Shown here in pieces: positions 1 through 6,179 of a stretch of DNA of 10,490 nucleotides (positions within the stretch are counted from its first letter, which is position 1; the number at the start of each line of letters is the position of its first letter). Location of the stretch: assembly GCA_016284575.1 (NCBI GenBank), contig JAEEPD010000254.1:1-10490 (forward strand), read 5' to 3'. The position numbers were made by a program, and so were the translations under genes. The notes beneath the pieces are model-generated. The model was not told where the DNA came from, ran no database searches, and saw only the letters and a program-made list of their open reading frames with translations. This stretch comes from Bacillota bacterium. GTDB taxonomy: Bacteria; Bacillota; Clostridia; Peptostreptococcales; Anaerovoracaceae.

Positions 1-1016
1 GTTGCGATCCTGCGGCCTCTGATCATCTCCCAGTCCTTCTGACTCGTGGCCTTGGCGCAGTCGATGATGGTATAGCCATGGAGAGTCCTGCTGGCTTCGT
101 CGTAGCCTTCATAGCGGACGCGAAGGCCTACGCTTTCGAAGATCTGGGTGCGGACGGTGTCGTCGTTCAGATCAAGACCCAGCTCGAAGGCCTTGCGGAG
201 GGCCTTGTCCAGCTCTGGCATGGCCTTTCTTCTTTCCTTGGCGGAAAGCCTTGCAAGGGAAAGGACAACCTCGTAGGCCAGCTCCTGATTTCTCTTTATG
301 AGAGCAGGATCTGTCTCCTCCCCTGCTGCAGCTATCTTGGCCTTGCTGGCATCCAGCAGAGCCTGGAGCTCCTTTGCATCGGCTTCAGCCTTTGCGGCAT
401 TGCTCTTGTAGCTTTCCGCGCGGCTCTTGGCCAGCTGATCCTTCTCAGCCACCAGAGTGTCGCGCTCCATGCTCAGCTCTTCTATTTTGCGGGTGCTCTC
501 CTCCAGAGTCTTTCTGTCCTCTGCGTTTTTCCTGTCAAGAGTCTGAATGAAGTTTTTGGTGTCGACTATGGTATCCTCCAGCTTCTTCAGTCTGGCTGCA
601 TAGTCCTCCTCTTCCTCCAAGCTCAGGTTCTGGGCATGCTCTATCTCGGCTTTCTTTTCCATGTAGGCTTTGTATTCGACGGCGCCCTTCTCCAGCTTTT
701 CGTGCTTTGCTATCATCTCCTGAGCCTGCTTAAGCAGGGCCTCGTTTTCTCCGGTAAGCTGAAGATCCGTCTTGGATATCTCATCGTCGGAGAAGATGAC
801 GCTTCCGTTTGAGATGAAGCCGTTGGAATCCAGCATGCCTGCGAAGGTCTTGGTGAGAACGGACTTGCCGGAGCCGGACTCGCCTACGATGGCCAGGGAT
901 TCATGCTCGTAAACGTCCAGAGATACATTGCGGATAGCCGTAAGTATCCTGCCTCTTACATTGAATTTTACTTCCACATTCTTAAGCGAAAGCAGTACCT
1001 TTTTTTCTTCTGACAT
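1..1016 (-). CDS. oppD: Oligopeptide ABC transporter ATP-binding subunit OppD, 3'-truncated by window edge, with large coiled-coil insertion
   Basis: This is the first 338 residues of an ATPase that would power peptide import on the cytoplasmic face of the OppBC channel; the rest lies beyond the left edge. The start ATG (1014-1016) follows an AGGAGGG ribosome binding site that overlaps the oppC stop, leaving a 12-base gap. Residues 8-45 form the usual N-terminal beta sheet. Walker A, GESGSGKS, is at residues 45-52 (bases 861-884), and GSVIF at 71-75 is the usual next strand. A family member would reach the 'W-x-x-I-R-G' segment and Q-loop about 20-30 residues later, but here K-D-W-E-M-I-R-G is at 327-334. 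The intervening block, about 77-313, is open, rich in Glu, Lys and Ala, mostly predicted helical, and coiled-coil-like from about 85 to 235. Typical OppD or AmiE is about 310-360 residues; this one should be near 600. Operon position and Walker A make the family call firm; the role of the insert is unknown. Confidence 0.9.
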   Translation of the reverse strand, partial: MSEEKKVLLSLKNVEVKFNVRGRILTAIRNVSLDVYEHESLAIVGESGSGKSVLTKTFAGMLDSNGFISNGSVIFSDDEISKTDLQLTGENEALLKQAQEMIAKHEKLEKGAVEYKAYMEKKAEIEHAQNLSLEEEEDYAARLKKLEDTIVDTKNFIQTLDRKNAEDRKTLEESTRKIEELSMERDTLVAEKDQLAKSRAESYKSNAAKAEADAKELQALLDASKAKIAAAGEETDPALIKRNQELAYEVVLSLARLSAKERRKAMPELDKALRKAFELGLDLNDDTVRTQIFESVGLRVRYEGYDEASRTLHGYTIIDCAKATSQKDWEMIRGRRIA

Positions 1017-1028
1017 GGCTCTGCCCTC

Positions 1029-1991
1029 CTACATGTGGGTCCTGGGATCCGAGGCGTCTGCCAGGTTCTGTCCCAGAACGTAAAGGATGATGGTGATTGC
1101 TGACGCTATGGCTACAGGTGGCCAGAATTCCCAGGGGTAGATAAGGAAAGCAGTCTGTGCTTCCTGTATCATGCGTCCCAGGGAGTTTACATTCGCGGAA
1201 AGGCCTGCTCCGATGTAGGAGAGGAACACCTCCAGGGAAATGTAGCTGGGCAGCTCCGAGGCCAGCAGTGTTACGATTACGGATACCAGGAAAGGCAGGA
1301 TGTTCTTGCTGACTATCCTGAGAGTGGGAGTACCCAGGCATCTTGATGCCAGGGAATACTCTCTGTCTCTTATTATCATTACCTGGGTCCTGAAGAAGTA
1401 GGCTATGCCCAGCCAGCCGGTCAGCGTGAATACGAAGATGAAGCTGCCGAAGCCTGAGCCGATAACATACATCAAGACTGTTACCACCAGTATGTACGGT
1501 ACGTTGGCTATGATGTTGTAGATGACCAGCATAACCTGATCCACGCCCTTGGAGTAGCCCCAGAGAGCGCCTACTATGATGCCTATGGTCATGTTGATGG
1601 CTGCGCAGATTACTGCCAGCACCAGAGAGGTCCTTGCAGATGACCAGATGCCATAGAAGATGGAGTTTCCGGTGCCGCCGGAGCCCAGTATCCACTTGAG
1701 TCCGCCGCCGCCAAAGTATGACATGGCCTTTGCGGGGCTCAGGTGATAGGTGGAGGGAACTGTTACGTTCTCGTAGGGCGAGTAGGGAGCGAATATCGGG
1801 ATGATGAAGGAGCATCCGATAAGCAGCACGAACAGCGCAATGAACACCCAGTTGCTCTTTTTCCTGAAGAACACTCTAAGCACGGATCTCCAGTAGGAAT
1901 ATCTGGGCGCGATGATGCGCTCGGATTCTATAGAGTCGTGGTCGATGAAGGTAAATAATTCGTTTTCAGCGATTCTCTTTTCGTTTTCCAT
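1029..1991 (-). CDS. oppC: Oligopeptide ABC transporter permease OppC (AmiD-like)
   Basis: This is one of the two membrane subunits forming the peptide channel with OppB. The 320 residues match the usual length of OppC/AmiD. A cytoplasmic N-terminal tail (1-47) leads into the first membrane helix (about 48-68). A short extracytoplasmic loop rich in Gly (about 69-113) follows, then the binding-protein-dependent transport core from about 115 to 310 with five further hydrophobic stretches. The EAA-type ATPase contact loop lies near residues 213-235 (C-L-G-T-P-T-L-R-I-V-S-K-N-I-L-P), with the expected central Gly. The ATG at 1991 lies 2 bases after the oppB stop, with a GGCAGG-like ribosome binding site inside the end of oppB, so translation is probably coupled. 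The pair order B-C-D is the standard opp order. Confidence 0.95.
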   Translation of the reverse strand: MENEKRIAENELFTFIDHDSIESERIIAPRYSYWRSVLRVFFRKKSNWVFIALFVLLIGCSFIIPIFAPYSPYENVTVPSTYHLSPAKAMSYFGGGGLKWILGSGGTGNSIFYGIWSSARTSLVLAVICAAINMTIGIIVGALWGYSKGVDQVMLVIYNIIANVPYILVVTVLMYVIGSGFGSFIFVFTLTGWLGIAYFFRTQVMIIRDREYSLASRCLGTPTLRIVSKNILPFLVSVIVTLLASELPSYISLEVFLSYIGAGLSANVNSLGRMIQEAQTAFLIYPWEFWPPVAIASAITIILYVLGQNLADASDPRTHM

Positions 1992-1993
1992 GA

Positions 1994-3571
1994 TTATCTA
2001 CCTGCCTTGCTTTCGAATGTGATCCGCGGATCCACCTTGGCCATGAGCAAGTCGCCCAGGATCAGGGAGATCAGGGACAGTGATGTGTAGAATACGGTGC
2101 AGGCGATGATGATGCCGTTGTCGTGTCCGTTTATTGCGGTGGTAAGAAGATTACCCACGCCGGGTACGGAGTACACACGCTCCGTGATGATGGCGCCTAT
2201 AAGGCAGCCCAGTATGTTTCCGGGGATGCCGTGTACGATGGGTATCATGGCATTCTTAGAAATGTGCTGATTGAAGATCTCGCTCTCGGACATGCCCTCT
2301 GCCCTGGCGAACTTGACGTAGTCGGAGTTCATCTGGTCTATCATGTAGCGGCGCATCCATCTCATAAGACCTGCCACCTGGGGCAGTGCCAGAGAGATGG
2401 TGGGCAGCACATAGGCCAGTATCTTGACCTGCGCGTTTGCAAACTTATACGGCAGATTCAGCACCGTGGTACCCAGGGCTGCGAACAGGAAGATGTAGCC
2501 CAGGGAAGGAACTGCGATGATGAAGATGATATAGCCCATACCGATCTTGTCCACCAGGCTGTCCTTCTTTCTTGCCATGAGTATGCCAAGGGGAAGACCC
2601 AGGAAGTAGGCGCAGACGGTGGCGATAAGGCCGATGACGAAGGAATTCTCCAGCATGGAGAGACCCTTGCGCTGGTAGCCTGCCACGGTGTACTTGTCAG
2701 GATAATTAGCCTTGTCAGCCTCTGTGAGCTCGCCGTAGTTCCAGCTCAGCTTGTGGAAATCGATGGCGGTGTCCACATATTCGTCAGTACCGATTTTTGA
2801 CGGGTACTGGGTACGGACAGTCTTCAGATCTCCTGTGGGCTGAGTTATAACGTCGGTTATCTCCTGCCCTCTGTACTTGGTGAACGAAATACCAAGATTC
2901 AGATGGATCTTGTTCTGGTGGATAAAGGGGAATCTGCTGTCGAAATAGAGCTGATACTTGTGGGGAGTACCCATGCCCACTCTGGCGTAGAAGCCATTGT
3001 AGGGGTCCTTCTCCCAGCGCACATAGCGCTCGGTGATGGTGGGATCCTGAACATCATTTTTGCTTTCGACCTTGATTATCTGCTTGATGTAGTCCCAGAG
3101 CCTTACCACCATGTGGCGCTCCTTTGTGGCCAGCAGATAGCCGGTGCCGCCCGGCTTGGCTTTTCCGTTGGAATATAGAATAGGCTTAAGATAGACTATC
3201 TTGTAGCCTTCGTTTTCGTATGTGGATATGAATTCCTTTACAGAGTCATTATCCAGATACTTTTTTTCGTTCTGAATTATGGCGCTGTCAGCAGAATAAG
3301 CTTTGTCGGCTGTATAATTCGAGCCGACTTTTGCCTCGTACTTCTGCGCAAGAAATGTCTTGTAATTCACAAACTCCAGATAGCCGTACTTCTGGTACAT
3401 GGTGTACTCGTAGTAGCTTCTGTCGTTATTGCTCCGCTTGTTCCAGGCATCGTCCGTCTGGAATATTACGGTACGGTTTATAAGGGAATAAACCAGGGTC
3501 ATAACGGTCAGTACTACTACCAGGAGCGAAAATATGGAGAATGCGATTCGCTTTGCGAGGTATTTTTTCAT
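1994..3571 (-). CDS. oppB: Oligopeptide ABC transporter permease OppB with long extracytoplasmic domain (AmiC-like)
   Basis: This is the second channel-forming membrane subunit of the importer. At 525 residues it is much longer than enteric OppB (about 306) and close to streptococcal AmiC (about 500). The N-terminal membrane helix (about 9-31) is followed by a hydrophilic extracytoplasmic segment of roughly 275 residues (about 32-306), rich in Tyr and Lys. The canonical permease core starts near 308 (L-E-N-S-F-V-I-G) and carries five membrane helices. The EAA loop, F-A-R-A-E-G-M-S-E-S-E-I-F, is at 421-433 and matches the family well (A-R-A-E/K-G). The C-terminal V-D-P-R-I at 513-517 is also typical. 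The ATG is preceded by AAGAAGG at a 9-base spacing. An 88-base gap with two inverted repeats separates it from oppA. The large loop probably touches the binding protein; that contact is inference. Confidence 0.95.
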   Translation of the reverse strand: MKKYLAKRIAFSIFSLLVVVLTVMTLVYSLINRTVIFQTDDAWNKRSNNDRSYYEYTMYQKYGYLEFVNYKTFLAQKYEAKVGSNYTADKAYSADSAIIQNEKKYLDNDSVKEFISTYENEGYKIVYLKPILYSNGKAKPGGTGYLLATKERHMVVRLWDYIKQIIKVESKNDVQDPTITERYVRWEKDPYNGFYARVGMGTPHKYQLYFDSRFPFIHQNKIHLNLGISFTKYRGQEITDVITQPTGDLKTVRTQYPSKIGTDEYVDTAIDFHKLSWNYGELTEADKANYPDKYTVAGYQRKGLSMLENSFVIGLIATVCAYFLGLPLGILMARKKDSLVDKIGMGYIIFIIAVPSLGYIFLFAALGTTVLNLPYKFANAQVKILAYVLPTISLALPQVAGLMRWMRRYMIDQMNSDYVKFARAEGMSESEIFNQHISKNAMIPIVHGIPGNILGCLIGAIITERVYSVPGVGNLLTTAINGHDNGIIIACTVFYTSLSLISLILGDLLMAKVDPRITFESKAGR

Positions 3572-3600
3572 AATTGGAAACCTTCTTAAATAATATCAAT

Positions 3601-3631
3601 ATCGGAGGAAGCATACAGTGCTCCCTCCGAT
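3601..3631 (-). terminator. Intercistronic stem-loop between oppA and oppB
   Basis: Bases 3601-3613 and 3619-3631 form a 13-base-pair stem with a 5-base loop. In the minus-strand RNA the one non-Watson-Crick position is a G-U wobble, so the stem is fully paired; in plus-strand RNA the same position is an A-C mismatch. The U-tract after the stem on the minus strand is poor (AUUGAUAUUAUUU). This looks more like a partial terminator or an mRNA 3'-end stabiliser than a full stop. That arrangement would give more oppA than oppBCD mRNA, as is common when a binding lipoprotein must outnumber its permease. The functional reading is inference. Confidence 0.6.
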
Positions 3632-3636
3632 TTTTA

Positions 3637-3656
3637 TTAAGAAACAGATTTCTTAA
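3637..3656. repeat. Short AT-rich inverted repeat just after the oppA stop
   Basis: TTAAGAAA (3637-3644) and TTTCTTAA (3649-3656) are perfect 8-base inverted arms around a CAGA loop, 4 bases beyond the oppA stop. The stem is weak but sits directly next to the stronger 3601-3631 hairpin. It may add to the oppA 3'-end structure. Confidence 0.45.
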
Positions 3657-3659
3657 CGA

Positions 3660-5759
3660 TTAGAACAGACCGATGACCTTGGTCATGTAGCCAGCGCCTC
3701 TGCCGAGGAATGTATCCAGATAGGTAGAGGGATCGCCGTAGTCGGGGCCCCAACCGGAACCGTAGAACAGGTCGAAGTTGCCTGCTTCACCGTTGGAAGC
3801 TCTGTAACCGGAAGCATAGAAGTCTTCTGCGGTGGTAGCTTCAACCAGGTTGATTACTACGTTGTCGGTGCCGAGGTTTTCCTCGATAACCTTCTTAACA
3901 GCCTGTGCCTGTGCGGTGTTGGTAACTGCAGAGCTCAGGTATACGATATCGATGGTGATGGGGAATGTTACACTGTCGCCCAGTTCAGCCTTAGCTGCGT
4001 CGAGGTAGCTCTTTGCTGCGGTGGGATTGTACCAGCCGTTAACGCCGTCAGCAACGGTGATGCCAGCGCCCAGCTTGTCGCAGTAGTACTGAACCATTGC
4101 ACCATACATGGTGCCTGCGGGGAAGGTGTGGCCTTCGCTGTCGGTGGTGTCATTCTCGAGCTGAACGAATTCAGGGTGAGTGTACATATTTCTCAGGTTG
4201 GTGAGTGCAAGATCTTCGCCTCTGGAAACTGCGTTGTAAGCCTTCTTGTCGAATGCCATCAGGATGGCCTTACGGAAGTTCTTGTTCTGCAGTGCAGTGT
4301 TGGTGTCGATCTTCTGCTGTTCGGTCTTGGGGGACTTAACTGCGCCGGATTCCAGCTGATAGGTACCACGGGCAAGGTTCAGACCGCCAAAGTAGGATGT
4401 GGAAGTAGTATCAGAAATGTAGCTGTATTTGTCGAAGTTGCCGTCATTCTTTGCAAGAGTCAGAGTACCTGCAGCTTCGGAAAGGCCGGTGCCGGCATAA
4501 ACGCCGTCGCAAACGTCCTTGTAGAGCTGAGTCGGGTTCTCGCCTGCATCGAAGATCCAGGTGATGCTGTTGATCTTTACGCTGTCGGGATCATAGTAGT
4601 TGGGGTTCTTAACTACGTCGATCTCGGAGTCGGAGTTCAGCTTCTGGAGCAGGAATGCGCCGTTGTAAACCTGGGAGGATACATCGGTAGCTTCGCCGAA
4701 CTTGTAGGTATCAGTGTTTCTGTTGGCAAACTCATCTACGCCGTAAACGCCGCCGCGGGCTTCATAGAAGTCCTTGCAGATGGGGCTGAAGCAGGAGTAG
4801 GTAAGCATGGTCATGAAGTAGGAAATGGGCTGCTCAAGAGTAACTGTCAGGGTGTACTTGTCAGTAGCCTTGTAGCCTACATCGTCCCAGCTGCCGCCGT
4901 TTGCATAGTAATCGGTACCGCCCTTTACTACGCCGTCGATCAGCCATTCAAGTCCTGCCTGAGCGTCCAGCATGTGTCTGAAGCCAGCTTCGAAGTCAGC
5001 TGCGGTAACTTCAGCATACTTGGTGCCTTCGGAGGTGGACCAGTAAGCGCCTTCTCTGATGTGGAAGGTGTAGGTGAGTCCGTCTGCGGATACTTCCCAG
5101 CTCTCTGCCAGTGCGGGGATCATCTGACCCAGGTTGTTGTACTGTACCAGGTTATCGGTGCAGTTTACCAGGATCTCGGTATCGGACTGGCTGGAGGTGT
5201 TCAGGGTATCCAGAGTTACGGGTGCGGTGGAGAAGGTGGTCTTGTAGTCCTTAACGATGGTGTGACCCTTGCCTTCAAGATAAGCAGCGGGATCATACTC
5301 AGCTTCGCCGAGAACTGCCTTGTTCCACATTTCGATGAGGTCAGCTCTTTCTTCCTTGCTGATGAACTCGTCGGAAATGATGATGCCCTTCCATCTGTCG
5401 TCGTCGTTGCCCCAGTTTACATAGGGAACGGTTCTGTAGGCGATTCTGGAAATGGTGTAAGCACCGCCCTGAGTGGTGGTGGGCAGCATTACTGCGGAAT
5501 CCAGCAGGTAAGCCTCAGCCTGAGCGAAGAGAACGAATCTCTCGTCGATGGTCTTGGCTGCCTTTGCCTTCTCTACGAGGCTCTCGTATCCACCGAGGGA
5601 TTCCTCGTAAGCTTCTTCTTCGTCTCCTCTTACATAGGTGACCTCAACAACTTCCGGTTCATCCGGCTGCTGAGGCTGCTCTTCCTGCTTACCGCAAGCG
5701 GCAAGGGAAAGAACCATTGCAAGAGAGAGAACTAAGCATAAAATCTTTCTAAAATTCAT
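3660..5759 (-). CDS. oppA: Oligopeptide-binding lipoprotein OppA, apparently circularly permuted
   Basis: This is the extracytoplasmic solute-binding subunit (SBP_bac_5, AmiA/AliA-like) of the importer. Residues 1-22 are a lipoprotein signal with lipobox L-A-A-C (Cys22), followed by an acidic, Gln/Pro-rich tether (23-40). The order of the family blocks is unusual. Residues about 56-148 (Y-E-S-L-V-E-K-A, then R-F-V-L-F-A-Q-A-E-A-Y-L, then P-T-T-T-Q-G-G) match what normally ends the family. The canonical first block starts only at about 166-240 (D-Y-K-T-T-F-S-T-A-P-V-T-L, then P-A-L-A-E-S-W, D-G-L-T-Y-T-F). The middle continues normally (N-P-N-Y-Y-D-P at 385; N-K-N-F-R-K-A at 492). The protein ends at 699, only 15 residues after D-P-S-T-Y-L-D-T-F (676-684), where relatives run on for about 130 residues. 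The total of 699 is near normal, so material is moved rather than lost. The ATG follows GAGGAG at a good distance. Family call is firm; permutation rests on recalled relatives. Confidence 0.95.
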   Translation of the reverse strand: MNFRKILCLVLSLAMVLSLAACGKQEEQPQQPDEPEVVEVTYVRGDEEEAYEESLGGYESLVEKAKAAKTIDERFVLFAQAEAYLLDSAVMLPTTTQGGAYTISRIAYRTVPYVNWGNDDDRWKGIIISDEFISKEERADLIEMWNKAVLGEAEYDPAAYLEGKGHTIVKDYKTTFSTAPVTLDTLNTSSQSDTEILVNCTDNLVQYNNLGQMIPALAESWEVSADGLTYTFHIREGAYWSTSEGTKYAEVTAADFEAGFRHMLDAQAGLEWLIDGVVKGGTDYYANGGSWDDVGYKATDKYTLTVTLEQPISYFMTMLTYSCFSPICKDFYEARGGVYGVDEFANRNTDTYKFGEATDVSSQVYNGAFLLQKLNSDSEIDVVKNPNYYDPDSVKINSITWIFDAGENPTQLYKDVCDGVYAGTGLSEAAGTLTLAKNDGNFDKYSYISDTTSTSYFGGLNLARGTYQLESGAVKSPKTEQQKIDTNTALQNKNFRKAILMAFDKKAYNAVSRGEDLALTNLRNMYTHPEFVQLENDTTDSEGHTFPAGTMYGAMVQYYCDKLGAGITVADGVNGWYNPTAAKSYLDAAKAELGDSVTFPITIDIVYLSSAVTNTAQAQAVKKVIEENLGTDNVVINLVEATTAEDFYASGYRASNGEAGNFDLFYGSGWGPDYGDPSTYLDTFLGRGAGYMTKVIGLF

Positions 5760-5859
5760 GTTTTATCTCCTCTCATTTTAGATTTTTAAAGTTTATGCTA
5801 CTTCACATACTTTTTTTGGTGCTTTTGAAAACGGATAACATTAACAAAAACACTTTATA

Positions 5860-5888
5860 ATTTTACCTGCAACAATGTTCTTTTGCAA
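5860..5888 (-). promoter_or_regulatory. Possible second, weaker oppA promoter
   Basis: TTGCAA (5883-5888), a 17-base spacer and TAAAAT (5860-5865) resemble a sigma-A promoter inside the leader of the stronger one. AT-rich sequence yields such matches easily, so this is only a candidate. Confidence 0.25.
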
Positions 5889-5946
5889 GAAAAAATTTGT
5901 ATCCGGATATAGAAAATGAATATATCTCCCTATTCCGTTTCAAATT

Positions 5947-5975
5947 ATTATAAATAAATGATAACTATTTGTCAA
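5947..5975 (-). promoter_or_regulatory. Sigma-A promoter of the opp operon
   Basis: On the minus strand TTGACA (5970-5975) is followed after exactly 17 bases by TATAAT (5947-5952), matching the vegetative consensus at all twelve positions. Transcription should start near 5937-5941, giving a leader of about 180 bases before the oppA ATG. It is the best promoter seen in the window. Confidence 0.85.
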
Positions 5976-6121
5976 TCTTTTATGAACTAATTCACAAGAA
6001 TACATGGTCAAAGCTTTACAGCTTCTACACATTTTCTTTACACAAGGGAGTTATGCTTTAGCTGCGATAAAGAAAGACGCATTTTGACAAACTCCTTTAG
6101 TGATAATTAACTTCCTTAAGG

Positions 6122-6150
6122 AAAAGACCCGGGATAGTCCCGGGTCTTTT
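6122..6150 (-). terminator. Rho-independent terminator of the cohesin/SLH operon
   Basis: A perfect 13-base-pair stem (6122-6134 with 6138-6150) with a 3-base loop and a CCCGGG core ends in TTTT on the minus strand. It lies 29 bases after the stop of the 978-residue protein gene. The stem begins with AAAA and ends with TTTT, so it could also work on the plus strand, but no plus-strand gene needs it. Confidence 0.9.
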
Positions 6151-6179
6151 CTGTTATTTCTGTGTCGTTCGCCCTTCTC

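Larger units (their letters stand above)
5760..6121 (-). other. AT-rich intergenic region with opp promoter and oppA leader
   Basis: This stretch of about 360 bases between the two operons is much richer in A+T than its neighbours and holds no convincing gene. It carries the consensus promoter at 5947-5975 and a leader of about 180 bases. A 10-base palindrome, TATCCGGATA, lies at 5900-5909, about 35 bases into the leader. Bases at 5934-5944 (TTTGAAACGGA on the minus strand) are complementary to 5824-5835 with one bulged base, so the start of the leader could pair with a segment about 100 bases downstream. No known riboswitch class was recognised. Confidence 0.6.

Noticed and set aside
78..812. 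Plus-strand reading frame (244 codons) opposite oppD
   Set aside because: The minus strand is open across the same bases in frame with the oppD start and Walker A. The Leu-rich plus product mirrors the charged coiled-coil insert.
3601..3635. Plus-strand rho-independent terminator (stem followed by TTTTT)
   Set aside because: No plus-strand gene leads into it, and the stem has an A-C mismatch in plus-strand RNA but is fully paired in the minus-strand RNA.
3572..3662. Simple frameshift or truncation as the cause of the missing OppA C-terminus
   Set aside because: Only 88 bases lie between the oppA stop and oppB, filled by hairpins and a ribosome binding site, and none encodes the missing block. 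That block is instead found near the N-terminus of the same protein.
4128..5735. Long plus-strand reading frame (535 codons) opposite oppA
   Set aside because: It is an antisense shadow. The minus strand encodes a recognisable lipoprotein with signal, lipobox and family motifs, while the plus product has no recognisable domain and a hydrophobic, Val/Gly-rich composition typical of a reversed frame.
6038..6082. A 14-codon minus-strand frame with an AAAGGAG site upstream
   Set aside because: It lies upstream of the opp promoter, just past the preceding terminator, has no promoter of its own that I can support, and is short enough to be chance.
6084..6112. Plus-strand TTGACA with a possible -10
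   Set aside because: The -10 at correct spacing (TTAACT) is poor, and no plus-strand gene follows.
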